Notes: generated from the sequence alone by a model not told the origin. Shown: positions 22,970 through 34,306, numbered from the stretch's first letter. The stretch: 64,000 nt of DNA from Sycobia sp. Sy_11 (GCA_018907035.1 JACCIC010000358.1:119256-183255); one strand, 5' to 3'. Made by a program: numbers and translations.

Positions 22970-24177
22970 CCCCAAATTCGGGCTATTACTTACGGTTATC
23001 TGCATGTGTGTGCGTGGACTCTTCCACGCTGCTGCTTGTGCACTCCGCTGGAAAGGAGACAGGGAACGGGAAATGACTTACGCGGTATACTTTATGAGGT
23101 TATTACAATATTAACATTTATTCTCGCATGAAACTATTATACAAGTGTATACTAGAGCCTACGTAATAGGCTAATTGCGGGTTTCGCGACGATCTAACAA
23201 TTATTTACATTAATACGCAATTACATAAAATACGCGGGGACGGGGGACACGGAACGGGACGCTGGCTTAATAGAACACGTGGGAACGACGGTATGGTACG
23301 GAACTATACACTACCTACGCACAAAAACACTTACGAAATTATAAAATATTGAGACGATATAAACTACGATATTCTATTAACTATGCGCGATATAGTTACA
23401 ACTATCAAACTTAGCCGCGAAGCTATACACGCGAGAATCGCGGCGCGTCGACGCGACGGTGGGCCAGGTGCCTAGCTCTACACACTTATGAACTAATATA
23501 ATAAAAGGAATACAAGGCTACTTGCCGCCGACGACGATGCTGTCGCTGGCCTGAAGCTCGCGGGTGCTCACTGGGGCTCGCGGGTGCTCGCGGGTGCTCG
23601 CGGCCGCCGCCTGATATCAGAGCAGCTGGAGGCGCTCTCTCTCTCTCTGACTCACTTACGCGGACGCGCAAGGACGTGGCAGCCACGCTACTGGCTCTCG
23701 CTTCTCGCTCGCGCGATTGCGCGTGGCTGCGGCTCTTAGCTGCTGATGGCGTCGCTATTCGCGACGTTACACGACGGCAGCGCGTATGAATTTCCTCGAG
23801 ATTTACAACGCTCACGGTCCGGGGCTGTTGCGAGGATATCGCCGCGACTTCTCTACTCCTCCGATGGCTCGCACGTAGTTTACACAGATGTAAACTTACA
23901 ACACGTCAACCGCGAGGGACGCTACTATGGCGACCTTAAAACTGGACGATTCGAAACGATATAAAAACGAAACGAGAAAAACGATATTGAAACGGGACGG
24001 GTGAAACTACGTCGGACTATCTGCAGATCAGAGACGGAAGTGAAGTTCATTTCGAACTTCATACCTTTCGTGGCGCTTCCTGCGCCCTCGTGGCTCGCGC
24101 GTACTAATTCGCGAACTTACGTGAACACTCGCGGTTTTACGCGAGCGCTCTAACCTACAACCGCCGTTCGGGTGGTT

Positions 24178-24180
<3 letters not shown>
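22965..24180 (-). mobile_element. Solo LTR-like block, about 1.2 kb
   Basis: GC-rich block bounded by TATAAC (22965) and GTTACA (ends 24180), the latter the inverse of TGTAAC. With one G to A change at the left end these are matching TGTAAC...GTTACA LTR termini. It has (TA)n on both sides, a minus-strand AATAAA at about 23118-23123, and a short CTCGCGGGTG repeat near 23570-23605. It shares segments with the LTR-like end at 4068. No protein is recognisable; minus-strand frames such as 23486-23815 are Arg/Ser-rich from composition. A solo LTR left by recombination is the simplest reading. Confidence 0.55.

Positions 24181-24228
<48 letters not shown>
24181..24228. repeat. (TA)n microsatellite
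   Basis: TA tract directly right of the solo LTR-like block. Confidence 0.9.
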
Positions 24229-24234
<6 letters not shown>

Positions 24235-24778
24235 GTATATCCTATATATGTATTATATGCATTGACTACAACCAGGCTTCATTTTGTATCAAATTATTAC
24301 CTATTCAAAAAATTAAAATTCTCACTTTTTTATCTACAGAATTGACAATCTGCATTATAATCATAATAAAATTGTAGATTTCAGTTTGTTCCCTCAATTC
24401 CATGAATAGAAAGATGAAATAAAGTTCATGCGTTTCATTATTTAATTTTACATCCGGACTGACCTAAATTGAATCTATATTTAAAGTATAAAATTTATAA
24501 TATTTATTGTTATTTGGTGTGAATGCAAAGCGACGCTTTCTATGGTGCAGATGACATATAGATACAAATTTTCTTATTTTTTCAATTAACTTTGAAAATA
24601 ATTATGTAAATAGAAAGAGTGATTCCGGTTGTAGAATTTTTCAAAGATTCAGATAAAATTTGTTTTAACATTGTCAAACGCAAAATAAGGGCGCAAAACG
24701 AAATCTGTAATATGCACATTTTCATTTCCGTTTTCACAGTTCATCGTCGCTCTGAGATCGCGGTATCAAGCACTTTTA

Positions 24779-25442
24779 ATCTCTATTAGGATTATAATGG
24801 AATGTGCGAAACAGTTAACGGTAAATGCAACAAGATCGGACGCGCATCTATAATTACCTGCACTTAATCGAATAAAATAATCTCGTAGGATTTCCCTGTA
24901 TAATCCCTAATATATCCTTTTTTGAGTTTACAGTCTCATTCCAGAGGATGAATCGTAGCATTTCGAAAAGTCGTACACCAAAGGTAAATTTAAATTTAAG
25001 GTGGCGGGGGCAGTCAGGTAGTCTTTTATTAACGCAGAATATTATTTTTATTATTTTTATTATATTTCTTATTTTTATTTTTAATTTGTAATATAATTTA
25101 TTGTAATAATAAGTTCTATCTCAGGTTCTTCGGGGATGGAAATAAACAAGGATAGTCCGACTGTCATTATTTTAGTTAATATATTATACTATAAATACTA
25201 TAAGACTAATAATTAATTTGATCCAATACATCCTTATAATACAGTTTAAAATATTTTGTTATCCTAAGAAATATTTTTCCCGCCTTCATGGCCCGAAATA
25301 CGATTTTCTTTAACTTTCTGCAGAAAGAAAAATACTACTTTTTCTGCCTAGAGACTAAGTGTTTATAATCCGTTCTCAATCAATCAAAAACAGAAATTTA
25401 CTTTTTCTCCCAGGAAGTAAAATTGAACGAACAAAACCGTAT
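24779..25442. other. AT-rich sequence, no gene seen
   Basis: AT-rich with short homopolymers. No coding frame or repeat is recognised. Confidence 0.5.
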
Positions 25443-25829
25443 AGTATGAAGGGTAGAGAGTAGGAGTGGAAACTCCACTCACTTTACATAGGAAAAGCTT
25501 ATTCAAAATGGAACGGAGATGGTAATTCATATCAGTCAGTTAGGCGTCGCTTTCTGAGAAACCTCTCGATAGTTCTGCATGCAACAACGAGAGGAAGCCA
25601 AAGCAAGTGAGGAGACGAAAAGAAGCAAGAGAAGGGAATCAGAAATTTAATTTATTCCTCTTTCCACGCTCACTGCATACCATCATTTGCTTTTCTTCAA
25701 TTACATGCTGTTGATCGAGCAACCACAAAGGGTGTCGCCGCCTTGCGGTCCATTGTGTCCCGAAGTCCTAACGTGTAATTTGACACGATTTTAGCGAATT
25801 TCACACTCCTTCTCTCTACCCTCCATACT
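25443..25829. mobile_element. MITE with about 30-bp inverted ends
   Basis: The left end AGTATGAAGGGTAGAGAG (25443 on) is matched in inverse by the right end CTCTCTACCCTCCATACT (to 25829). The arms pair over about 30 bases with four or so mismatches. The interior has no coding frame. A related copy of the left 240 bases lies at 61809-62045. No clear target-site duplication is visible, so the transposon superfamily is unknown. Confidence 0.75.
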
Positions 25830-26854
25830 GGAGTCTGGTTGGAACATCAGTTTTCCATGTCTACACAACATCTGGCATTTATAACGTTTGGACTTATAGT
25901 CCGGGAGCCAGTGATATATGTTTTACTGATCAATTTATCCTCGGCCGAAAATTAGTTTAAATTTTTCTTCTGAATGCGCTGAAGAGTCGAGAAATTATCC
26001 GCTGCGATACCTAATCTGGTGGTGACAATGCTAGGAACTCAGTCTTTGTGAAAATGATACAAAAAAAATGATAAAAGCGAAGTTTTGTATAATATTTTTG
26101 AGTTTAGGAAAAATTTGTTTAAACAAAATTTGTAGATCCTACTCAAATGAATTTTTTATATTCTATTCGTCTTTGCTGTCAAGCTAATAATTATCAAGAA
26201 AAACGCAATGAATAATGAGCGTTTTGAGCTACTATAATCAGCCAAGGTGGCATTCAATACGTCAGGGATCTACCTCGCCACTCAAATGATATATGGTACA
26301 AGCACTTTTCAATTTTAAATGTATTTAATAAAATTATAGTTTTAAAGCAAAAGCATATCGAATGTAAACATTTATTTTAGGTAGATCTCCAAATTTTATT
26401 TAAAACAAGTCTTAACAAACTCTCTATTGTTTTATCATTTATGTATGTTATTATATACAAAGTTTTTAGCGCTTTTCACCAGAAAATTTGGAGAACTTTA
26501 TAATATTCGTTTTTCTAATATGATTATCACAAATATATTTAAATTAGAAAAATAATATATGTAGTCTCTTTATTTATTAGAAATACATTTTCCTTTTATG
26601 TTAGAGCGACTTGGAAGGTGCAGTATTTAAAAGTGGTTTCAAATTACAAATAATTTTTACACTCGCATCACACTCTATCAGAGAATAATATAACACATAA
26701 ATGTTACAAAAATTATTCAAATGACAATAAGATTCTGGTAAACGTATTAAGTGATTTGATAACGGTACATCACATGAGATATCTATTGTGTTCCAGGTCC
26801 CTCGAAAACGTAAGCTATAACTACAGTTTTACTCATTAGTTGTAATTTATCCTC
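25830..26854. other. AT-rich sequence, nothing recognised
   Basis: AT-rich sequence with no coding frame or known repeat that I can identify. Confidence 0.5.
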
Positions 26855-27298
26855 GTAAAATTCTTTTTTCATCTTGTTCTACAATACATGCAAGCTCATT
26901 TGAAAAAATTCTTATAACTGCAAAAATTTGGAATGTATGTCTATGGAAGCAATGAAAAGTACGTTCCGTCTAACAGAAACATGAGTAAAGTGCGCTCGGA
27001 AGCGTGTGCTTCCAGTGCAATTGTTGCCATTTCTCCTCGCAAAATGTTTTTTCCATCTTATTCTACAATACATGTAAGTTAATTTATAATAATTTTTAGG
27101 ACTGCAAAAATCTGGAATGTATATCTGTTGAAACTATGAAAGGTACGTTCTGCATAACCAAAACTATGGTTACAGTGCATTCTAAAGTGCATGCTTCAAC
27201 TACAGTTTGAAACGTGTAGCTTCAATTCCAGTTTGTTGCAGTCCTAAAAATTATTGTAAATAAATCTATATGTATTGTAGAACAAGATAAACACGATT
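26855..27298. repeat. Tandem repeat followed by an inverted unit
   Basis: A unit of about 190 bases occurs at 26855-27040 and 27041-27225, with shared landmarks TCTACAATACATG, ACTGCAAAAATYTGGAATGTA and AAAGTACGTTC-like blocks. From 27237 to 27298 part of the unit returns in reverse complement (the TTTTTAGGACTGCA and TCTACAATACAT segments inverted). This is a small fold-back arrangement adjoining a mariner remnant. Confidence 0.65.
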
Positions 27299-28536
27299 TT
27301 TTCGGTCTCCACTCTCCTTTGGCAAGATATTCGCTCGATTGATCGATTGTTTCTGGATCATAAATGTAGACCCAAGTCTCATCTCCAATTATTATGCGTT
27401 CCATCTTGTCCTGATAGTCCGAAAGTATTGTTTCACATATTTCCAAACGACGCTGTTTTTTTTTTCAAAAAATTGAGTGTTTTAAGCACTATTCCCGGCG
27501 GGCGTGAGAGAGGCGAGGACCGTATGCGTACTTCGGCCGATAGGCGTTTCGACACATTAAAAGAAATGTGGAGATCCTGTGATTGCAGCGTTCATTAGGC
27601 GCTGTAGCCGCATTGTGCGAAAATAATGAATATGAAGACTGTCAGCGACTGCGGATTTGTACGAAAGAATAAGAGGGTCCCTGGTCCGCGCGATTTATGA
27701 CTCCGTGATCTTCGGGCAGCACCTAAGGTTGAGGCCATAAACTTACGTATGCGCGACATCTGCTTGTACTTAAGAACGATATATGGGAAGAAGCGTTCGA
27801 AAAATAAAATAAAGAATGGAGAATACTCGATGCACAGTTTGCTGCGAATGTAATTACGGAGCAGGGGAAATGGAATTTAAGTAGCAAAAGGACTATTAGA
27901 GTGGTCGTATGGATTTGCGGGTCAGTCTATAGCGAGTCACGGAGTTGGAAACTTTAGTCTATCCACCTATTGCTTATAAATATATTGAGTTTTTTTCTAT
28001 ATTTCCTCCTTGTACTTATTTTCCTGAGATAATCTAACATTTATATTGATTATTCCTTACTTTAACAAAATTTTAAAGAGTTGTTTTTATCTGCATAAAT
28101 ATCGAGCCGCACTAAATTCATCGCTTTGAAATAAAAGCATCCCGACGCGATCCCGCTCAGGAGAGCAATCAGAAGCACCAATCGAGATTTAAGTTTTTTC
28201 AGGCACAAAATGTCTTTCAAAATGATGTTGACTGGTCGATTTGAAATTCCAACAATATCAGCAAGCACTTTCGTAGTCAATCAACGATTTTACAGAACCA
28301 ATTTTTTGATTTGGTCGACATGTAGCCCACACTAGATGTTCTTAGTTGTCTTTGATGTGGTTCGTCTTCAACGCGTTCTCAAACTTATTTGAAAAATTTG
28401 TGCCAATGAAAAACACTTGATCTTGACATTGACTTTTCACCACAGGACTTCTGCAACATTCTGAACGTTTGGCGGCCGATATTTCATTTCGCGCACATAA
28501 TTCAACACTGATGCTTTGTTGAATAATTTTAGACAT
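27222..28536 (-). pseudogene. Mariner-like transposase remnant with 690-bp insert
   Basis: The N-terminus at 28536-28342 (CARNEISAAK) and the second HTH at 28280-28165 (LADIVGISNRPV) lead to KKLKSRLV. The protein resumes at about 27475 with KKQRRLEICETILSDYQDK and IIIGDETWVYIYDPE, the first catalytic Asp. About 690 bases of foreign, partly GC-rich DNA (27480-28165) lie between. Nothing after GEWRPKK is mariner, so two catalytic Asp residues are lost. It is a different mariner lineage from the four young copies. Confidence 0.75.
27480..28165. other. Insert within mariner remnant, unclassified
   Basis: DNA interrupting a mariner-like frame. The first 260 bases are GC-richer (CCCGGCGGGCGTGAG near 27495). 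No coding frame, terminal repeat or target duplication could be identified, so the kind of insertion is unknown. Confidence 0.4.
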
Positions 28537-28544
28537 AATTTACA

Positions 28545-29238
28545 TAAACATAATATGTAATCCGTTGAACTTAAACAAAGATAAAAACTTTGGTTTTATC
28601 CTAATGTTATTTTTGAAATTTTTTTGAACTTTGTAAAATTAAATTAAATGATTACCTCGTAATTTGAAATTGATAAAATATATTAAGGAAGATGTAGAGC
28701 TCGAAAGTGGCGGTACAGTTACCGTCCGTTCAACAGAAATAAAAATCATCAATTAAAGTTTATGAGCTTATTTGTAATTCGAACTTAAAATAAAATTTTA
28801 AAAAATTTTAATAGCATAAAAAATAGAATTAACAAATTAAAACTAATTTTAAAAAATGATCAAGGAGCACGGTCACGCTCCGAATGCAAGTATTGGTACT
28901 ATAGTCCTCGGACTACCGTACTATATATACATTGATATTGGGTTTGGAGATTTTTAAATAATTATTATGTTAATATCAAACCATTATATTACTTCTAATT
29001 ATGCTTAAAAAATATGATTTCATAATACTTCAATTCTAAAACAGTTTTATGTAAAAAATGTTTATTATACTAAAGTTATTAAGGAGTGAATTTTTTTATT
29101 ATCCGTTTTCATTATCTTTCTAGTTATTGAATTTTATCCATCCAGTAAATACACACTAGATTTCATAATTTCCGGCAGTAAATAACTAAAATAAATGGAC
29201 CGATATCGCCACAAAGGCAAATTTGATTTTATATATTT
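28545..29238. other. AT-rich sequence, no gene seen
   Basis: AT-rich. One imperfect palindrome near 28895-28922 (TAGTCC TC GGACTA) is present; its meaning is unknown. Confidence 0.5.
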
Positions 29239-29270
29239 ATTAGCATCCCCTGTCTCGGCTTCGCCCGAGA
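29239..29270 (-). mobile_element. Possible Helitron 3' terminus
   Basis: Read on the minus strand: a hairpin TCTCGGGCGAAGCCGAGA, 9 bases, then CTAAT. A short GC-rich hairpin about 10 bases before CTRR-T is the known Helitron 3' end signature. The rest of that copy is not identified. Confidence 0.4.
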
Positions 29271-29888
29271 TAATAATTTAATCCATCTCATAAATAATTC
29301 AATAATAACTAAGTAAAAAGTACTCTATATATAAAAATCTATATTGCTATAAATAATTAACCGTAATTTATCTATCGTCGCTTCTCTATAAAAACCTGCT
29401 TCAATGTAGCATCCAATTCAAAAAGTTGATATTTTGCCGACCACTTTATACAATCATATCATACTTAATTTATAAAGACAAAGCGTGTTTTTGTTTGTAC
29501 ACGATAACCGAAAGAACTACTGAACCGATTATTCTGAAGTTTGAAATATAGATTCTAATTATCTTGGAAAGGGCATAGGCTATGTTTTTTATTGAAAATC
29601 ATTTAACTTTCTTTAATAAATTAAATTAATGGTTTTAACAATCAGTTTCACCAGTGGCCACTAGGTGGCGTCTTGAATCACGAACATCAATTCCAAGTAG
29701 TCCGCTTAAAGTATTTATACCAGGCCAGCTCAAACGAATGTTCATATCCAACTTTGGGATTCGTATCCTAAAGGAGGTGTGACATTAGTCGGTATTGCCC
29801 CTTTTTTCTTCAGGTTAATCTGACACTACTCTCACACCTTATGGATATCTTTTGATTTTTGTAAATGTTATTTTTTCATACGTGGGAA

Positions 29889-29891
<3 letters not shown>

Positions 29892-29933
<42 letters not shown>
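29892..29933. repeat. (CT)n microsatellite
   Basis: CT tract inside Helitron-like copy 1; copy 2 has a CT tract at the equivalent place. Confidence 0.9.
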
Positions 29934-29936
<3 letters not shown>

Positions 29937-29954
29937 TTCTCTCTCCTATTTTGG

Positions 29955-30020
29955 CCTATGAAGGACCACGAGTCCTTAGGCTCTAATAAATACAATTCTA
30001 ATTCTAATTCTAATTCTCGT
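29955..30020. repeat. Short (ATTCTA)n tail, possible non-LTR 3' end
   Basis: GGCTCTAATAAATACA is followed by three to four ATTCTA-like units. Such tails are known at 3' ends of some insect non-LTR retrotransposons and SINEs. It is absent from Helitron-like copy 2, so it is a later insertion in copy 1. Confidence 0.35.
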
Positions 30021-30658
30021 TCTTTTATAAAATGGATCTGAATATAGTTTGTGACAAGTTATATTTTTGTTTATATACGTTATATTATCTTCAGAAATGT
30101 GACAAGAGACTATGTTTTTTTAGTTTGAACAAAAGAAATGATGCAAAATAGGGTTCTTTACCAACAACCTCGAAACAATGTATGTATAAATAAATTATAT
30201 CGTCACTTTTGCATAAAAAGGCAATATCCATCGTCTGGTTCAAAAATATGCTATTCGCATACCAACATTTTGCTTAAATTTCAGTTGGCATCCCTACGAA
30301 AATATTCAAGGTATTTCATTGTAAAAATGGAAATATACGATTTATATATGTTGTATGCATATTATATTGTATATATTATATATACAGATTTTAAATACGG
30401 TTTCTACTGAGAAATATTGTATTGGCGTGTACGGGCGGTGGATTACGATATCCCGTATAACGCGCACCAGGTGGACTTTCAGGTACAAATATAAATTTTA
30501 AAATAGATGTATATGTGTATCTATCTAATATATATTATATGTAACTATATAATATTGTATATATATATAAGTTATCTACTGACAATAAATTATTTTATCA
30601 TAGAAAAAACAATGTATCGAAATATATGTTAAAAATTGATATATATTTAGAAATCTTG

Positions 30659-30660
<2 letters not shown>

Positions 30661-30702
<42 letters not shown>

Positions 30703-30722
30703 TATATATATATATATATATA
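30661..30722. repeat. (TA)n microsatellite
   Basis: TA/GATA tract directly left of mariner family 2. Confidence 0.95.
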
Positions 30723-31996
30723 CACGAGGGTGGATTGATAAGTTTCCCGCCTGGCCAAGAGATGGCGCCACTAGGCCTACCTTGAGGTGGCGTTCTATAG
30801 TACCATCCTTAGCTAGCTAGTAGCTATAGTTTCAGTCCGATCACCATGTTAGTTTAGGTTTAAGAGCACGCTGAACAAGACACCTCTGTGTTTTTCGTAA
30901 AAATGGAAGAACTGGAAAATCGTGTTGTCATCAAATACTTTCATTTGAAGGAGTTAACGCCGAAGGAAATTAAAGAAGAGATGGACTCAACACTGGGGAC
31001 ATTCTCCCCATTATATTGCACCATTAAGCAGTGGGTTTCCGAGTTTAAAAACGCTCGTGTGAGCACCTCTGATGAGCCTTGTTTAGGACGCCCCATTGAG
31101 GTCACAACTCCAGATATGATCGAAAAAATCCATCAAATAGTGCTGAAAGACGGCAGATTAAAAGTGCGTGAGATAGCTAAGACCTATAAGATGTCATATG
31201 AACATGTACCAAATATTTTGCACCAACATTTGTATATCGAAAAGCTCTGTGCAAGATGAGTTCCGCTTTTGCTAACAGTCGACCAAAAATTGATTCGAAA
31301 GAACATTTCTACCGCCAATTAGGCGTTGTATAAGCGTAATCCAAGCGAATTTTTGCGTCGATTCGTAACCGTTGACGAAACTTGGGTTCATCACTACACT
31401 CCTGAAAATAAAAAACAGTCTAAACAGTGAATTGGGCCAGGGGAATCAACTCCAAAGAAGACAAAAACAAGTTTACGGCTACTGATTTTGAGATGCAAGA
31501 GGTATTATATACTGTGGTTACCTTGAAAAGGGTAAAACTATCACTGGGCAATACTATGCAGACTTATTGTAACGTTCGAGCCACGAAGTGAAAATTAAAT
31601 AACCTCATTTGGCGAAGAAGAAAATCTTGTTTTATCACGATAACGCACTGGCGCACACGTCAATCATTGCGATGGCTAAAATCAACGATCTGAAGTTTGA
31701 ATTGCTGCCGCACCCTCCCTACTCTCCAGACCTAGCGCCGAGTAACTATTATCTCTTTCCTAACCTCAAGAAATGGCTTGGCGATAAGAGATTTGCGGAC
31801 AGTGAAGAAGTAATCGAAGCTGTAAATGGGTATTTTGAGGAGCTTGACGAATCAGTCTATAGAGATGGCATTACTAAACTAGAACACCGCTATGAGAAAT
31901 ATACCAGCCTTGGAGGAGATTATGTTGAGAAATAAAAAAAATTCTTAAAAACGTTGTTTTTCTTGGTCAGGCCGAAAAATTATCAATCCACATTCG
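30723..31996 (+). mobile_element. Mariner family 2, near full length
   Basis: Flanked by TA (30721-30722, 31997-31998). The inverted ends pair for about 30 bases: GAGGGTGGATTGATAAG on the left against the inverse of CTTATCAATCCACATTC-like sequence (ATTATCAATCCACATTCG) on the right. It carries one decayed transposase. Ends and protein differ clearly from family 1. Confidence 0.85.
30903..31935 (+). pseudogene. Mariner family 2 transposase, broken
   Basis: Begins MEELENRVVIKYFHLKEL at 30903, with HTH motifs through LKVREIAKTYKMSYEHV. The frame breaks at about 31258. VDETWVHHYTPENK, with the first catalytic Asp, is in another frame near 31372. The C-terminal part (to 31935) has FYHDNALAHTS (second Asp) and LAPSNYYLFPNLKKWL, where the third catalytic residue, expected Asp, is Asn. 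Frame breaks and the Asn make the copy inactive. Confidence 0.85.
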
Positions 31997-32042
31997 TAGA
32001 TCTACTTACATTTTGCGGTAGTAAAATTCACAGAGCTTCGCA

Positions 32043-32700
32043 ATGGATAAAGTACGGCAGATTATTTTACAATTCGCTGCATTACTGCAATATAATTCTT
32101 TTCTGGCTCGTAGAAGATGTGGTATTAATTGTCGTATCCGCATTCGTGTTATAGGTATTAGTGCTCTAAAACACGAAATGCACTTTTTACTTAAACAGTG
32201 TAGTGTGGCAAGAATAGTGAGATACCAGAGGCAGCTTTTCATTAGATCTCCTCTGGTATTAGCGATTGCTGAGCAATATTTACAACGTGTAAATTCTGGA
32301 AATAATAGTATTAGAAACAGAGTTTCCGTCGTTTACGAAGAACAAAATTGTAAGTATTGTTAAAATTAATTAAATAACCTAATAAAATATATCATGTTAA
32401 TAGACTTAATAAAAATTTATCCCATTATAAAATTTATTAGAGGGTATTGATAGCGATAATATATCGAATACCGAGGCTTCTCTCATGGAAAAGGTTGACG
32501 ATGATTAGTTCTTTGAACATTCTGGAGATGCTGATACATCGTCGCAAAACAAAAATCCCAGCGATACTTCTATTAGGAGCGAGGAAGAGGGCGGAGATGA
32601 GGAAGAAGATACTGTAGAAGTGGAGGAGCAGGAGGAGGAGGAGGAGAACGAAGAGGAGGAAGAGGAAGAGCACCTGTGGTAAACTACAGACCACTCAGAA
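32043..32700 (+). pseudogene. Unknown gene of the Polinton-like element, acidic product
   Basis: The frame opens MDKVRQIILQFAALLQYN and runs to a GTAAGT donor at 32349. A plausible acceptor at about 32440 leads to a Ser/Asp- then Glu-rich frame (to about 32682) with one internal TAG. The second part has long Glu runs from GAGGAG repeats. I do not recognise it. Splicing is inferred from donor and acceptor only. Confidence 0.35.
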
Positions 32701-33330
32701 CTTCGGACTTTTTGTTGAATAGCGACCATAGTACTAATTCTGGAATGGAAAGCGATTCTGATATAGACGAAATCGTATTAAAGAAAAAAAGAACGTACGG
32801 TATCTTGATCAGCCAATATAAAGAACCGCATGCGACTGTTAGAAGCGCAATCGACCATATTCCACAATCAATGACGGACGCCGAAATAGCTGGCCGACAT
32901 GAGGCTATACAAAATTTTTATATGCCGTCTGAAGAAGAGCATCTACATCAACAATTTCACAATGTGGTAGATAGAACGCGTATGAGATATCATGAATTTA
33001 ATTCAAGCAGCCCTGTGGACAGATCAGTAAATGAGTGTAAGTATTTAAAATTGTTAAATTTTCTTAACGCTTATTTTTATTTCTTATTTTTAGTATTTTT
33101 AAAGTTATTCGGAGATACTTAAACAAGGGTGACGAGGAATTTCCTGCCATAATACCCAATCCAAAATTTTGCGTATTTATATGGAGAGAATCAGCAACGT
33201 TCCAAGAGCACAAGAGTTGCGATTTCTGTATAAGATGGGGGAAGACGAAACGTCTCCTTTGTACTCTGATCCGGAAATGAAAGATGTGTTAAATCGTGTG
33301 CACAAAAGTTTTAATGGAATTCCTGAAGAA
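32676..33330 (+). pseudogene. Unknown gene of the Polinton-like element
   Basis: An open frame of 148 codons (MVNYRPLRTSDFLL to 33122) is hydrophilic, with SDSDIDEIVLKKKR and an HQQFHNVVDRTRMRYHEF block. A GTAAGT at about 33037 could be a splice donor; the codons after it turn hydrophobic like intron sequence. Downstream, 33175-33330 reads ERISNVPRAQELRFLYKMGE, which may be the next exon. Function unknown. Confidence 0.4.
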
Positions 33331-33348
33331 TGATTATAAAATTAACTA

Positions 33349-33576
33349 ATGTGGAGAAATGTGTGTGGAGGTCAATTAAACAAAAATTACTTTCCAATTA
33401 CAGTGGACAAGAATTCCAACAGTGTTAGTCAATCAACATCATCTTCGACAATATCCGACTCACCGTCGTCAACAGCCTCAACGGGGCCTTCATTACAAGT
33501 ACAAGTAAAAGGTTTCTTATCGTTAATTATAGCACTTATAATCGGTGCTGTTAGTTCCAGATTAATCGGTAAATAA
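33349..33576 (+). CDS. Small hypothetical protein with C-terminal hydrophobic segment
   Basis: A 75-codon frame that starts at ATG 33349. It has a Ser/Thr-rich middle (SQSTSSSTISD) and ends in GFLSLIIALIIGAVSSRLIG, a likely membrane segment. It lies between other frames of the Polinton-like element on the same strand. I do not recognise it; a small virion or membrane protein is possible but unproven. Confidence 0.3.
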   Translation: MWRNVCGGQLNKNYFPITVDKNSNSVSQSTSSSTISDSPSSTASTGPSLQVQVKGFLSLIIALIIGAVSSRLIGK

Positions 33577-33582
33577 AATAAA

Positions 33583-34306
33583 ATGATTATCGTGCCTGAA
33601 GATATGATTGACCGCTTGCAAAATAAATCCGAAAGTATACTCCAAACGAGGTGCCAGCAGGAGAAACTGAAGCAACTGAAAATACAACTCAAACTAGGGA
33701 GGATAATTTTTCGAGGCTCGATTCTGAAATGCACGATATATTATATTCGAAGAAAAGTTACGCAAACGAACGGAAAAAATATCTAAAGTATTTACAAGTC
33801 TTACGTCAATATCTATTTCTCAAGAAGAGCGAAAGAGACACAGAACGAAACATTTATCGCGAATTAGATGATGTAGAAGCATTTCTTACACCACTCACCG
33901 AAGAGAATATAATAGAAAGCCTACCTAAAGCTTTGGAGCGAAAAGCAAGACTTTTACTCCGATACTGCAAACGAACGTCGCCGGAACGATTAAGTTAGGA
34001 TAATACAGGCGCAGTTACTATAGATGGTTGGACAATCGAAAATTCAAATATTAACGAATGAATAAAGGATACTTTAAAAACTGGTAAGGCAAAAAATAAC
34101 TCAAAGGAAATGAGGACACTTCAAGAAATGTCCAGCGGTGTTTTAGAGTTTGCAGAATTTCTTCAGACCTCTGAGACACCGACCAATTTGATAGGTAACA
34201 CGCAAATCCTGAAAATAGACCAAACATTGACAAAGTTAAGCAAGCCTTTAAAAAGTCGTAAACGTCGTTTGAGTAAGACAGACTGGTGGCAGCAGCCGGG
34301 TGACTA
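33583..34306 (+). pseudogene. Conserved Polinton-type protein of unknown function, broken
   Basis: Reads MIIVPEDMIDRLQNKSESIL, then in another frame EMHDILYSKKSYANERKKY, RKARLLLRYCKRT, a stop, GAVTIDGWTIENSNINE, a stop, LEFAEFLQTSETPTNLIGN, and ends WWQQPGD. From memory this layout (a basic helix, an xLLxYIK block, a G..I.GSNI block, a LIGN block) recurs in a protein encoded next to the integrase in Maverick/Polinton elements; I cannot name its role. One frame change and at least two in-frame stops. Confidence 0.45.

Larger units (their letters stand above)
13655..24778 (+). repeat. Dispersed repeat, copy B, broken by nested insertions
   Basis: Same family as 455-2697. Aligned blocks are 13661-14580, 22320-22915 and 24229-24778. 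Insertions separate them: a gypsy element (about 14627-19620), 1.4 kb of AT-rich sequence of unclear origin, a mariner (21036-22317), and a solo LTR-like block (22965-24180). The two LTR insertions sit in (TA)n tracts and the mariner in a TA. Copy A shows the target before insertion. Confidence 0.65.
29457..30480 (+). mobile_element. Helitron-like repeat, copy 1
   Basis: Starts TCATACTTAATTTATAAAG, then GTTTGTACACGATAACCG, AACTACTGAACCGATT and ATAGGCTATG. These are landmarks of insect Helitron 5' ends (TC start, ACTAATWTTATAAAG-like segment, CTACTGAACCGATTT). It aligns along about 1 kb with 41741-42760, including a CT microsatellite, GGTGGCGTCTTGAATCACGA, and a final GTATTGGCGTGTA segment. 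No replication-helicase protein is present, so it is non-autonomous. Helitron assignment is from memory of family consensus. Confidence 0.5.

Noticed and set aside
23486..23815. Arg/Ser-rich minus-strand frame
   Set aside because: Composition reflects CTCG/GCGCGA repeats in the LTR-like block; no domain is visible.
32437..32729. Minus-strand Ser- and Leu-rich frames
   Set aside because: They are the complement of a GAG/GAA repeat that encodes a Glu-rich tract on the plus strand.
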